From assembly GCA_013398955.1 (NCBI GenBank), contig VWPU01004214.1:22713-86712 (forward strand): a stretch of 64,000 nt of DNA. The letters are read 5' to 3'. Position numbers and translations under genes: made by a program. Each line of letters starts with the position of its first letter. Positions within the stretch are counted from its first letter, which is position 1. Shown piece by piece: positions 37,401 through 49,976 of this stretch. The stretch comes from Callaeas wilsoni. Taxonomy: Eukaryota > Chordata > Aves > Passeriformes > Callaeidae. The notes beneath the pieces are model-generated. The model had not been told where the DNA came from, made no database searches, and worked only from the letters and a program-made list of their open reading frames with translations.

Positions 37401-39301
37401 CAGCCATCCACAGGGGCACTCTAGAACACTGTGGGCCTAATTACTGCTAAAACGGCAGACTTCTATTAACAGCTGTGAATGAACTCTGCCCTGGCAGTGT
37501 TCTCCTGCCTGCCTTGGAAGCACAGGCTGCCTGCTCCGGGCCACCCTTGCCTAATGATGGGACTCTCGGGAACAGGGGAGATGCTCTCCCTTCACAGAAG
37601 CTCACCTGCTGCTTAATATTATTAATACTATTTCTGCTAATCAATGCACAGTTGTGGTTGTCAGATCTTGTCCAATTTATTCATTGTTTTTAAATGACAT
37701 TTCAAGTTTGCATCGTAGTGGGAATAGATTGGACAGGTCCTATATATTAATGATATTCACAGTTGTAAACAACACAACCCTCTACCTTCTTGGATAATTT
37801 TTTAAATCAGAGGTAAAGCTGAATTCCTGAAATTAATTCTGCTGCCAGTTCCTTGCAGGTTCTGTTTGTTCTGTAATTTTGGCTGCTTCTTGGCAGCCAC
37901 TGCCAAGCAATTCCTAGAACCATTTTCCCCATGCGTCGAACAGCAGTACTTGCTACAAATTAAGTCAAAGTCTTAAAATGGTTTAAAATCCAAAGTGCAC
38001 AGGGTTTGGGTCGTGCAGGACTGTGGGCAGGCAGCATTGACATCATAATGGTACAAATGGCAGGCACAAATTCTCCTGCCTTTACTCCTGAGGGGCTTGG
38101 GGAACCCAAGAACTCCCTTTGTGGAAGCCAGCTCCCTGCTTCCCAGAGCAAAAGCCCTTGGAAAAGAGAAAAGTCTCCAAATCAGGGCCACCTGCCTGCA
38201 TGAAAAGTCCACGAAACCAGGAAAACTCAAACAGGAGGACCTGCCTGCTGGAGATGGTTATCTCCAGTTCTGGAAAGCTCCATCACAGGCAGCAGCCCAC
38301 CTGCACTGCTGTATCTTAAAACCACCACCACTGCCTCAGCCAGGGAATCCAGCTGCTCCTTGCTTGCAGCTGTCAGCCGTACTTTGGGGGTTTTTTTAGA
38401 TCCCAAGAGAAGGTACAGAACGTACTGACTCAGCCCAGACTTTCTGACAGCCTGGCCTGGCTATGGATTTAGCATTAGCCTGCTCACAGCCCAGGATAAC
38501 TCCTTTCCTCTTCCAAACATCTGACAAAGTGACTTAGCGCCGCTGCCGCGGAGCTCCCAGCAAACACCCAGCACTGCAGGTGCCGCGGCTCCACGCCCGG
38601 AGCTGCACAGTCCCGCTTCCACCCCGTAATGGGCTTCTCTGGGTTATTTTACCAGCTCTCAAACAAACAAGATGCATGTCACTGAGCACACAGCACACTT
38701 ACAGCAGCTCCCACATGATCACAAGCAGAAACAAAGCTTTTCCTTTCTACAAAATAATGTCCTGTCCGAGTTCTCCCTAGGTTTTAGGCAGAGGCAAAGG
38801 CGAATGGCCTTGCAGCCACACAGGGACCCAAGTGTCAGTCCTTTGTCATCTGTAGCTGCCCCTTTGATGTAGATATCCTTTCCTACTGGACAAACTTTTA
38901 TCATTTCCAACACTGTGGATTCCCAAGATGTCTCAAGCTTTAATTAGCTTCTTGACATGGGGGACAGCAGTAAAGATCTCACCCAACAGCAGAAATGGAG
39001 GCAGCAGCCACCCATCCAGCCCCAGCTGTGTGCATTCCTGGACCTGTGAAGCTCTGGGACTTCTCCTGGGGCTCATCTTCAGAGCAGGCATCTTCCTCCT
39101 AGCTGGAGGGGGTAAAAGCACCCATCTGAGGACCTGTGGGTAAGGTCCTCCCTGTTGCCAGCAGACCATTCCTTCCCAAGGAGACCTCCAAGGGGAGCAT
39201 GATGTGGGCAGTTCTGAGGGCCCCAGGTGGTGCTGGCACACTGGAGGGCACACTGGCAGTGCCAGTGCCAGCAGCAGCAGTGCTTAGGCAGAGAAGAGGC
39301 T

Positions 39302-39337
39302 GGGATGGCTGTGGGGATGGCTGTGGGGATGGCAGCA
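39302..39337. repeat. 12-bp tandem repeat, 3 copies
   Basis: The unit GGGATGGCTGTG is repeated at 39,302 and 39,314, with a third copy (GGGATGGCAGCA) at 39,326 that is altered at its end. It is a short simple tandem in intron 3 with no visible role. Confidence 0.85.
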
Positions 39338-41562
39338 GGGAGCACAGCATGGCACACTGGCCGAGGGTCAGGCCAAGGCTGCCGAGAGCAGCTGTGCAAT
39401 CAACACTGCTGCTCTGCTTCCTCTCACATGCCACCGGTGTGACCGGAGGGATCTCTAACCAGGAAACACAGTAAGAATAGGGTTTAAGCTCTGCTTTTAG
39501 AAATCTGAGAGCTTTCAGGACATTTTGGGGAGTGCCACAGTATTTCTCCACTCTGTTCCTCTTAACCACAGGGCTGCTTTGAAATGAGGAGTCTTATCCC
39601 TTTGGCACCTGGCAGCACTGAGCTCCTGTGTCTGGGAACAAGTGCTGAGCCAAGCCAGGCTGGCGGGGAGGCACAGGTAGGTCTGGGCTACACTGGTATG
39701 AGGCTGCCATTGTCCTGCCCTGATGGAGACCTTGCTATGCCCCAGATGCAGCCCTGCTGCTCACACCCGGCCAGGAGGCTGAGGGCAGCAGGCGGTGCTT
39801 CCATCACCAGCCATGGCACAGCTGCACGGCCGGGAGCACGGCTGAGCTGCTCCGCAGGTCGGGCATGTACCCACACACCCCCCAAGGACAGTGACCCACC
39901 CGACCATCTGGTCACCCCCATGCAGGCTGCATCTGCAGTGCTTCTCTGCATGCTTCTTAGCAGGGCTCATGAGCACCAGAGTGCCTGGACTTCTCAATTT
40001 GGCTAGGATCTGGCATGGAAGGCTCAGTGCAACAAATATTTATACAGACCATTATCACTCATTCTATGTAGGCTGGTGAGCAGGACACTGCCAGCACAAC
40101 CAAGCAGCTGAAATGCTGCAAGGGACAACAGGACTTTTAATTAAAGTTATGACTCTGCAGAAGCACCTCCTTGCATGGAAAGCCTTTTGGATGATACAAA
40201 CTTCAGATGCAGAGTCTAATCTTTCCATCAAAATCTCTCCCACTGAAGCCAGAGCTCCTGATCTTGGCCACAGTGTGAACCCTGTGCAGGCAGACACATG
40301 AGCAGGCATAAGTCAGCCTGGGAAGAGGCTCTTTTGCAGGCCAGTATTCAAACAACAGCCTGGCAGGAGGAATCCAGTGCTGCCATGGAAAGCCCACAAG
40401 CATCTGGGAGGCTGCTGCACAGTACCAGTGTCCTCAACAACCCCACCATGGGGGCAGTGGGATGAAGCTCTGCCTGCAACCCTATCCACAGAGGCATTGA
40501 CCGTAGCGCATGTCCCACATTGGATCCAAAAGCCACAGGAAGGACAACATGCCTGACCATGGACAGGGTGCCTCTTTTCCCCGCCGCTGGAGAGACGGAA
40601 ACCTGACACCGATGGCCTCGGACCTCAGATCACTTCCTGCACATGACATGGGCTCCTGCCACCTCCCCCCTGCATCCAGGACTCCCTGCCAGACACTGCA
40701 GGGTGATCCACGTCCAGCTTCAGCAGGAGCTACCGCTCTCCACAGGCCACTCCAGCTCACTCTGAGCGGTCCCAAAGGACAGGCCAACCCCAGACTGTGC
40801 AACAGTTAAATCCCAGCACTGGCCTAGCAGGAGGGCCGGGAGATCCTGTTGCTCAGAGAAATGTGTTTGTCCAAGACAAACAGTGGCCGGGCATTGTTTC
40901 AGCATGAGTCAAACGAGTGGAAACACTCCCGTGCCATCCTGTTTTGCTGTCTGGAGGTTTCCCCTACCTTCAGGATATGCAGACAGGCTCCGGGATGTTT
41001 CCGATTTGCTGTTCTCTTATTCCTCCGTTTCCCGTGAACGTCTGTGCCCAGCACTGCTCGGTGCACCAGTGCAGCAGCCTGAGCCTTCTGCAACCTCAAC
41101 CTGTGCCTAGAAAGTGCAGCCTACAGCCAGGCAGCCAATGGGCAGCTGATGGAAACAGATGGTGGATTGATCTCCATCCATCTTTCCTATTGCTGAACAG
41201 CAGGAAAGATGGCACCCAGACCCTTCCCAGCCACTGGCTTACCCTGCCCCAGGGAATCGAGTCCACAGCTCCATGAGCAAGCTCAGGACAGCTCTACTAA
41301 TTCACCCAAAGTCCTCTGATGCTTTGGGGCAAAGCTGGTGCTGCAGAGAGCTGTGTGAAATGGTGAGGAAAACGTGAGTGGCACCACCGAGACCCCACCA
41401 TTGCCCCGTAATCCTCCTGCCTACCCACAACCATTTTCCCAACTGATGCTTTGAGCCTGCACACGTGGCTAACATCACGGCTGGAGCTGACACCTCTTAT
41501 TTCACACCTACAACATGTTTTTATCTTTCTAAAAGTATAAAAATAGTAAAGATTTTGTTTTG

Positions 41563-41581
41563 TTTTTTTTTTTTTTTTTTT
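41563..41581. repeat. Poly(T) tract, 19 nt
   Basis: An uninterrupted run of 19 T follows GATTTTGTTTTG. It could be the reverse complement of an old retroposon tail, but no recognisable element lies on its left side (41,300-41,560). It is likely a simple low-complexity tract, prone to length error. Confidence 0.85.
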
Positions 41582-43638
41582 AACAAAGGCATCCGTACTT
41601 TGTCAGCTCATATTTGCGTCTGGAAACCCTCTTAGCAGTGAGGTGCGAGCCCCGCAGGGTGCAGGGCTTGGCAGGAGGGCAGGCTGGAGTTTGCACAGCT
41701 CGCCCCACAACGGGTGATCTGGCGACAAGAAGGATCAGGAACTTGTTTTCACATGAAGATCAAAACAACACAAGAAGAAAAGCACAACATAGCCCAAAGT
41801 GACCCAGAACGTCAAAACTGCAACAACAGAAAGTTCAGCTCAAAAATGCAGCCTGTGAGGGCTGTTATTGCTTGGCATGTTTGTCCCCACCGTGGGTGGC
41901 AGGAGGGGGAGAACACGGCTATGGCTTGGGTCAGGTATTCAATGCTCAGGCCCGTGATCCCATGCCTTGTCCCCTGCCGTGCTGAAAGGCTCTCCAGCGG
42001 AGCACCCCAAACCTTAATTCAGTCCCCTCCAGGCACGCCCAGTCCACAAACCACATCCAGGCAGTGGAACGCCATCCCCACTCCCTAGTTATGCATTGAA
42101 ATAATGCAAAATCCTGCAGAGACAAAAACAAAGTGATTCCACCCTGCACTAATTGCAGGCAAACAAACGCTTGATTTACCCCTTTCCAGGCTGCACCACT
42201 AACGACGGGGATCTGCCCTGCTGGGCTGACCGAGGCCACAGTCCCACAGCCCCGCGGCCGCTCTTGCCTGCAGCTCTTCCCTCCATCCCCCTTTAAGCTC
42301 TAACAATTGGATATGATTAACTGGGGCTGGATTTACCATTATGGGCACCAAAATCCTGTCAGGACACCCAAAGCAGATACAGGAGCTCTCTACTCTCTGA
42401 GCATGGTGCCACACTATGGAGACAAGGCCTCAGAATCCATGTTCCTCTAGTCCCAGCTCTCCCTGCCAAGAGTACAGATCAGGAGAGAGGCAACACTTAC
42501 ACCATAGACAGAGAGATGTCATTTTTCCAGCTCAGGAATAGTGGTGACTTCTGTGGTTTGAGCAACCACATGCTCTCATATGGTTTAGGCTTCCAGGAAG
42601 CAATTGGTGGTGATTAACGACCATCAATCCCCTGTTGATGAACTTCTCTCTGTCTCTACCCTCTTCCCATCTGGATGTACAAGCAGCAAGAATGGCTGGT
42701 CTGGATCTTTGCAGCTCGGCCTTTTCGCAAGAGTACTGCTGGTCATGTTTTAGGAGGTTCTGTAGAGAAGTAGGCTTCCAGTAGGGAAGGAAAAGACATA
42801 CAGACCTCTTACACTTTTTCATCTTTCTCCAAGAATTTTTCCATTAGCATTAGCAAATCTAGCCAAGCCATCTCAGATGCTCAAACTCAGCTCTGCTGAG
42901 ATCCATTAAGGCAATCTGGGATGATTATCTGATTTACCCTGGATTAAAAGAAAACCTGAGGTCCATCCTTGGAACAATGCAGGCTATACTAAACCAATTT
43001 CTATAAGCACCTGGAAATATCCGTGTCCCTGAATCCCACCAGTGGTCCATGAGAGGGAAGGACTGAGCCACCCCTTCGTGAGTGGCTTCCAGCACAGTCT
43101 GCAGTGGCTGGTGGACCAAGGGTCTGAAGAGCAAGGGACCATGAGGCCACCCTCATGCTTGCAATCCCAGGTCACCAACAGTTGCCCATTCAGCCTTCCC
43201 TGGGGGAAGCAGAAAATGCACTGACACTCCAGGGACCCAAAACCTTATTGCTGCCCAAACTCAATCCCTACTCTCTGCAATACTCTCAGCCAAAACTTCT
43301 GAGCCCCAATGCACAAACAATTACAGCACCTCAGCAGGCATGGCTGGGCGAACACGCCTCTAGATGGACTAGAGTCCAGGCATGGATTTTGGCACTGACG
43401 ATCAGGAATTTGGCTCTGCAAGTCTTGTGATGGTGTGTGAGAACAAGCACACAAACCACAGCAACACTGTACACTTTGCTCATACCGACTTACAAGTTTC
43501 AGATTAAGTCCCCTTGCAGTGATTAAAGCAGGGAGACCACCGCTTCCTAGGTTTTTTTCCAAAGAGCAACCTGAGTTGAAGATAAGATATCAGCCACCTG
43601 CTGCCCACTCCCTGCTCTCCACGAGGAGGGGGCTGTAC

Positions 43639-43771
43639 CTGTACACTGGTTGCATTTCCCTGGCAATCCCAATGACTGCTCCCTCCGGGAAGTTGTCAAA
43701 TTCATCAAACAGGTCTCGGATGTTGGTCTTGTACTTCAGGTCCAAGTCTACCTGGATGATCTGTGTTATTT
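43639..43771 (-). CDS. XXYLT1: XXYLT1 coding exon 3, carries the DxD metal-binding motif
   Basis: This 133-nt exon encodes the core catalytic strand. It contains IIQVDLDLKYKTNI, followed by DLFDEFDNFPEGAVIGIARE and MQPVYR. The two aspartates of the DxD motif are codons 43,748-43,746 and 43,742-43,740. In retaining GT-A glycosyltransferases of this type DxD binds Mn2+ and the nucleotide-sugar phosphates, here of UDP-xylose. The acceptor is strong: a long T/C tract ending CTTTCAG at 43,772. The donor is TACAG|GTACAG, with GT at 43,638-43,637. The exon begins with the two bases that complete Glu and ends with two bases of the Arg codon completed in exon 4 (phase 2 intron). Skipping this exon would remove the DxD and also shift the frame, because 133 is not a multiple of three. 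Confidence 0.97.
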
Positions 43772-46267
43772 CTGAAAGCACAAAGAGGAAAAGTCAGCAA
43801 TATAAGACAAAACTGTAACCAGTGATTACCAGCAGCTACTGGAGGAACTGCAGCCAATGAAGATTTGGTGCAGTCTGCTCCATGGGCAAGACTCGACCAA
43901 CTCAGAGCAAACACAATCCAGCTGCAACCTCTGCATGAAGCAAACAAACTTCAATCATCATGAAGCATTTACCACTGTCTGTTTACTTCAGAAATAATTT
44001 CTGGTGACTCCCTGCTTCTATCCACTCCCTCCTTCCTTCCAGAAGACTGGTTTTTCATATAACTGACAAAAGCAAGAGGTAGCTTCAACCCAGCCTCTCT
44101 CCCTTTCTGGAAGTCCTTCTGCAGTGCCAGCCACACAAACCCCCACATTTACCTCTGCTACCAACTCCATGAGCATTTCCCACCTCCAGCCCAGAGAGCA
44201 ACCAGCCCTAGCCCAACATACCAAAGTGATTCCCATCCCAGACAACATCAGTCTGCCACACAACACCTCCAGTATCGCCTGCACAAAAGCATTAGCTCCC
44301 GGCAGCTTGCCATGGGCTTCCTTGAGGAAGAGATTACAGAGATTACAGCCCTCTGCCTGCACAGAACTGCTGGTGATCTGCAGCAGCCTGGAAGACTTTA
44401 TTATTGCTGGTGGTACCCTCTCAGAGGCAGGGGGGGTTGTGAAGACATGGAAGCATCTTCCACTTGCAGTGAGACATCAAGAGCAAGGAGAGGCTGGAGG
44501 ACATCATTCTCAAGGCTGGGCCTGAGCTAACAGGGTCAGGCCCCTGCCCAAATTTGTCCCAATCTTCTCTGCAGCACACAAGACCAAAAGATGGAGATGC
44601 TGCTTGGGAGAGTGGGCAGGAGATGTGCCTTGTCAAGACTGCTCCTCACGGGCAGATCTGGGGGTGCTGCATGGATTGCAGCAGGCCAAGGGCAATGCAG
44701 CAAGTACAAACACTACAAGAGATGAGACCATCAGATGCCCCAGCCACGGGCAAAGCCATAGGCATCTTCAGGCCAGCTCAGCCCTTCTCAGAGACTGCGA
44801 GTGGAGCCATTCCCAGGGCATTATGTAATGCCCCCGCTATTTATATGTGTTATAAAAGCCAAGAGCAAATTGGCCAGGTTGCTTAGCACTCGGCACTAAT
44901 TGGATTGTAAGGTTGTGTCAACCTGTTTTGGTCCCATTCATCATGCACAGGTGCCCTTACAGCTCCCTGCAGGCTAGACCTGCCTGTCACCACCACTTCC
45001 AGAGCAATTAGCAAACCAAGCCTTCATCCTTCCTCCTGCCCAGTACCTGCAGGCAGGAGGACAAGCCCTGCCTGCCCTCACCTTCTGCTGCCTGCATCTG
45101 CTGTGCCTACGGGCAGGGCTTCCCATCAGCCTGGTGTTGCTGGGGCAGTGCCCACACTCCAGCCTTCCCACCACCATGGTTCCTTTTCCCCTCACCCTGT
45201 CGTGCTCAGGACATGCTGCTGAGAGCAGGAGGCAATAGCTCTGTTTTCAGCCCCCAAAGGCACCACCAGGACTAGAGACCCAGAGGCACCGAGAGCAGCC
45301 AGGCACCCAGCAGTTATCCCCCAGCACAGGAATGCAGCTTTGCATTTTCAAAAGTGTTCATTGCTTGGTGTTTGTGTTTCAAGCAGATGCTGGGCTGTAC
45401 AGCAGCTCTGAATTTTTTGCAGATCTTGCACTAATCTGGGACTCTTGGCAATTGGTCATACCTACCACATTGTCCTCATTTAAGAACAAAAAGGCCCTGT
45501 GAGGTTAAGCAAGAAATATACTGCTTACACTGCGAAGCACCCAAGCAGAAATATAAATCAAGGAGAAATAGTATCTAAGCTACAACTTGGGCTGTGTCTC
45601 AATTTAGTTTTTTAAAATCCATCACGTTCTATCTGCTAAAGGGAAAGGCCATGCTCCCTTCAGCCATCAGTACGGCAATCCTTAGGCCTACCTAGTATTT
45701 ACCATCACCATAATCCTCTGTTTGCAAAGATTTAAACCCCAGGCACAGTAATTCAGCACAGGCTAAAGCAGGTCTTGACCTGAAAGCAATTTCCCTCAGC
45801 CTTCTGAACTGCCTCAGAAATGGCCAGTGCAACTCGAGCATATGAATCAGCAGAGCAGTGGGTTTCTGCAAGGAGGAACAAGGCATGTATCCCAAATGCA
45901 CCAAACCTCCCCAGTGGCCCAAACTACAGTGGGGCAAACCCCCAAATCCAAAACGCTATTGCACTTGAGAATACCCAGACTGGTCACAAAACTCCAGGAC
46001 AAGAAGACCTGGGACTTACAGCACAAGCTCAGCTCCAGAGAAGTGTGGGGAGCCTGAGCCCTACAAGGTACTGCTGAGACTGGGAAGAGGGGGTGGGATC
46101 CCCAGGGGCATCCCAGCACAACTCACCCTGATGCACAGCAGCCATGTGACGACTCATCAGGTTTCAATTAAATCAACTGTGAGGCACGTCATCCAATTGT
46201 TCTCTAAAATTACAGATGAACGCCAACTTCAATTAATCACAGCAGAGAATGAAAGCTGAGCTTGGAA

Positions 46268-46550
46268 GAAGCTCCAATCCCAACCCAGCCCGCCCCAGCA
46301 CCTCAGTAGGTGAAAGGCTCTGGAGGGTCCCTGTGCAACCCAGAGCATGCTGCCCAGCCAGCTGTCCCCAGAAGCCTGGGCTGAGCAGGGAGCAGGGCAC
46401 GAGCACAGCTGCAGTGCCAGGCAGGAATGTCAGTGCCACAAGAAGCCCAGCATGGAGACACACAGTTTATTTACACAAACACCCTGGGTTCTCCATCCTG
46501 CCCTTCATTAGAGGCTTCCCATGCTGGCCTCACCCCTGCACACTGGTCCC
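46268..46550. repeat. Diverged direct repeat, copy A
   Basis: This block matches copy B at 49,671-49,976 over about 280-300 bp in the same orientation. Shared landmarks, in order, are CCCTGTGCAACCCAGAG, CCAGCTGTCCCC, GAGCAGGGCAC, ACAGCTGCAGTGCC, ACACAGTTTATTTACACAAA and a run of about 33 bp, including CTGGGTTCTCCATCCTGCCC and TTCATTAGAGGCT, that is identical in both. Small indels separate the rest. On the minus strand it carries AATAAA at 46,471-46,466 followed by a GT-rich ACTGTGTGTCTCC. I do not recognise the family. Confidence 0.85.
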
Positions 46551-46615
46551 ATGCTGTGCCCTGTGCTTCCCCCAGGAAACACTCACTAAGACATTAGACC
46601 CAGAAAGCACCAAGT

Positions 46616-46672
46616 ATTTTTTCTTTTTTTTGTTTTAATTTTTGGAAATTTTAAAGTTTTTTTTGTTAAAGC
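46616..46672. repeat. T-rich low-complexity tract
   Basis: Interrupted T runs lie immediately to the right of repeat copy A (46,268-46,550), separated from it by about 65 bp. They may be simple sequence, or the remnant of a tail belonging to an element on the minus strand. Confidence 0.7.
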
Positions 46673-47559
46673 AAGCATGAACTGCAACACTGAGACATAA
46701 GTGAGCATGGGTGACATTAAGCATCACTTTGCCAGATGCAGCTTGCACGCACAGATTAATGGCTGAGATGATTTCTCTGCCTGGGACTGGCAAGGGGCCA
46801 GGCACTAATATTTATGATGTATCATGCTCTTTCGCCCTTCTACCAAGCGCTTTGTCCTGGCTGCCATGTGGGGGTGGAGGAATTGCGTGCTCTCTTAGGC
46901 AGGCGCTGCTCAGAGGGATCCAGCTGGAAATGTGGGAAAAGGCTGAGTGTTTTCTGCTCAGCAGTGAGTTTTCTGACTTTGCCATACTGTGCAGAACCCT
47001 TCACTCTGTTCAGCTCCAGCTCTTCCAGCCACAGCATGGAAAGGGGAGCTGTGCCACTCAGAGTAGAGATGGTCTCCATTAGCAGTGACAGCTTTACAGC
47101 GCAGGTTGGCCCCATTTAAAGCTCGTAATCTTTTACTGCAGCCTTGTATCAGCAGCTACAGCAGGGCTGTGCTCCAGGCTCAGCTCAAAACCTCCCCCCA
47201 GCCCTGTCCAGAGGAGAAAGGCCAGCTTCAGAGATGCCTTATCCCACAGCCTCATCCAGGGAGGGGGCAGAGGCAGGCAGAGGTCATGTCGCTGTGCCCT
47301 GTTGCCTCACATTCTCTGCCAGGACCCAGTGGGGCTATGACAGCACACAGACAGGCACCCCATCTGTGTGCCGAGGGGCACAGTAGGTTGTCTGGATGCT
47401 CTGAAAGGCACCAAGGAGCCCCTGTGCCTGGGGGCAGCTTCTGCAGCAAGTCTAACAGCCCTTCCCAGGAAGCATGGACCCCAAAAACTGCCCCAGGGCA
47501 CATCAGGGATAGAGGAAGCATGCAGCGAGCCAGGCCACCTCACCACTGGAGTGACAGGT

Positions 47560-47685
47560 GGGAGCATATTGGTCTAGATGAGCAACCTGATCTACCAGGT
47601 GATATAACTGTCCAGGGCAGGGGGGCTGGACACAGATGAACTTTAGGGTGCCTTCCAACCCAAATCATTGTAAGATTCTATGAAA
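47560..47685 (+). mobile_element. CR1 LINE 3'-end fragment
   Basis: A well-preserved CR1 3' end on the plus strand. GCAACCTGATCTACCAGGTG is followed by a G-run and GGCTGGACACAGATGAAC, then GTGCCTTCCAACCCAAATCA, finishing in ATTGTAAGATTCTATGAA. The terminal ATTCTATGAA is the typical CR1 tail. It lies in XXYLT1 intron 2, opposite to the gene's direction. Confidence 0.85.
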
Positions 47686-48709
47686 TTGCTCTTCCCAGAA
47701 ATGTCAGGCAGGATCATGAATGGCAGCAGGGGCACAGGGAGGAGGTGAGCTGCTTTGGCAGGCCTAGCCAGAGCTCTGGGGATGTCACGCAGTGAGCAAT
47801 CAGCAGCAGCTATCACCCCTCCAGCCCTTTAGGACCTGCTGCCATTGTTCAGAGCAGCCTATGGATGGGCAGCCTCGAACCTGCCCAGAGAACAGGACTA
47901 CTTTCCCCTAACCTGAGATGAGAGGATGGACTCTAAGAAATGTAAATGGTGAGTTTATAACTACAGGACAACGGATGGAGGGTCAGGTGAAGAGGAGATG
48001 CAAAGGCAGGAGCCTGCAGACAGCAGCACTGGATGTTCTCCAGCCAAAGTCATTTGTGCTCATCCCAACAACTTTTTCCGTACAAGGGTCACTCTTCTGG
48101 AAAAGCTGAGCCCAGACAGCAGGAGCAGGGCTGGGGTCTAAGTGCTGGCCTTGGCTCCAAACCCTCCACTTCCCTACAAACAACACCAGATCTGGGGCAG
48201 CAGCTGTGGTGCTGGCAGTGGAGAGGGGAAAAGAGCTGTGTCCAGGATCTTAATAGTGGAGTGCTGCAATCACAGCACAAAGGGCAGAAGCTGTCCAGCA
48301 AACATTGCAGTCTAAATCATTGATAATTGAGCAGTGGTTTAATAGATGTAGAATAGAAGCAAGAATCGAAATACTGGAAATGCTATAACTCTCCAGCCCA
48401 CTGGCAGGCTCATGTTAGCACAAGCTCAGCCCTCTCAGAGTAAAAAATCCTGCCTGCAGCTGGTCTGGCAGAGGAGATGCTGCAAGCAACAGTGGGATGG
48501 CAGGAGGGGACAGGACTCCACCCCACCAGGCTGCACTGTGCCCAAATCTCACACACACTCCTGAGGCAAACACCTGTCACCAAGGCTGGTGGTAATTTGG
48601 CCCTGCTCCCGCCATCCTCTGCACTGGCACCTCCACCTGTCCCAACAAACCTGTTTTTAAGGACTTAAGCATTCTGATGCTTCATGCCAATGAGGAGAGA
48701 CTCCTCCAA

Positions 48710-48815
48710 TATAGAATCTTGGAATTATGTAGATTGGAAAAGACTTTAGATTGGAAAAGACCTTAGAAGACCTTAAGATCATCAAGTCCAGCTGTTAACC
48801 TGGCACTTGACACAT
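48710..48815 (-). mobile_element. CR1 LINE 3'-end fragment with internal 19-bp duplication
   Basis: On the plus strand the element starts ATAGAATCTTGGAATTATGT and continues through GATTGGAAAAGACCTTAGAA to AAGATCATCAAGTCCAGC, the reverse complement of a CR1 3' end. The phrase TAGATTGGAAAAGAC occurs twice in a row (from about 48,730 and 48,749), a small tandem duplication inside the element. Orientation is the same as XXYLT1. Confidence 0.8.
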
Positions 48816-49670
48816 ATCAGGTGGAAGCACCTTGACCTCCCCACACCTCCTCTGCACCACAGAGGGCTTTTGGGGCCAGAGGGGCACTTTCAGAGGTGGG
48901 ATCAACAAGGGCACTGCTGGGATTTCTGACCCATCTGTGACCCAGGCACACCACTTTGCCTTTTCCCACGGAGCCAGCACCTGCCAGTCCTGCAATGCAA
49001 GGAGGCGAGACCCCGCTCCATCCTTCAGGAGGTAAGCGTGGGGTGTGGCTGGGTGATGGCCTGGCTGGGACAGGGAGCTGCTGGACTCAGAGCGGCTCAG
49101 AGACCCTTCTGCAGGGCCAGCAGCAGCTGCAGCCAGCACGGGTGACACAGTGCAGCCAAGTGACGGGAGTGTCCCCTGCTGGCTGCAGCTCTGGGTGTTG
49201 CAGCTCTGGGGCTGCAGCGGGCTGTGGGGAAGGGCCAGGGGGTTGCTGTTCATTCTGCCACTTGACTTAGACCACCAGGAGGAAGAGAGCCAAGCGACCA
49301 ACTCTGACTCTGAGTTGGAGTTAGAAGTGCTGGGGACCTCAGGTCTGGTAGTCTACAAATGCTGGGCACACCTGGACAGCTTCCACTCCACCTCTCTGAA
49401 TCACTTTTGAGCAATGTTTTTTTCAGTCAGGTTTTTTAGCTGTCCCCATCATGACAGGACAAGATCCCAAGGAAAGAAGGAGCTGTGAAGGACCAGCAGT
49501 GACTTTTAGATGGCTGCCCTGGGCAATAAACCTCCTGGACCAGGGCAGCAGCCGCCAGCTTTAGCGGGCAGTGTGCCTGCAGGAGCAACACGCGGATTCA
49601 CAAAGCTGCCCATGCTGGCTGTGAAACCAGGATCCTCCGCCCTCACTGGCTCAGGAGACGTGGCCAAGAA

Positions 49671-49976
49671 AAACTCCACTCCCACAGCCAGCACCACGGC
49701 CAGGCATGGATGCAGAGTGGGTGACAGGCTCCAGAAGTCCCTGTGCAACCCAGAGGGTGCTGCCCAGCAGCCACAGCAGCAGCCAGCTGTCCCCAAAAAC
49801 CTCAGCTGCAGCAGAGAGCAGGGCACAAGAACAGCTGCAGTGCCCGGCAGGGATGCCAGCACCTCAACAAGCCCAGTGTGGAGGCACACAGTTTATTTAC
49901 ACAAACATGCTGGGTTCTCCATCCTGCCCTTCATTAGAGGCTCCCTGGGTTTGGCTCGCCCCCCACACTGGCAGCT
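49671..49976. repeat. Diverged direct repeat, copy B
   Basis: This is the partner of the block at 46,268-46,550, about 3.4 kb away in the same intron. It is slightly longer, owing to an insertion of CAG-rich sequence around 49,765-49,785. On the minus strand it has AATAAA at 49,897-49,892 and downstream ACTGTGTGCCTCC. It may be a local duplication or two insertions of one unnamed dispersed repeat; no third copy was seen in the window. Confidence 0.85.

Larger units (their letters stand above)
31402..43638 (-). other. XXYLT1: XXYLT1 intron 3
   Basis: A 12.2-kb phase 2 intron. It contains a 19-nt T run at 41,563-41,581, a short 12-bp tandem repeat at 39,302-39,337, a perfect palindrome TGTTTATAAACA at 34,511-34,522, and small CpG clusters at 34,640-34,690 and 38,535-38,625. 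AT-rich stretches at 36,930-37,170 and 37,600-37,980 could be regulatory. No internal exon or RNA gene was recognised on either strand. Confidence 0.85.
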
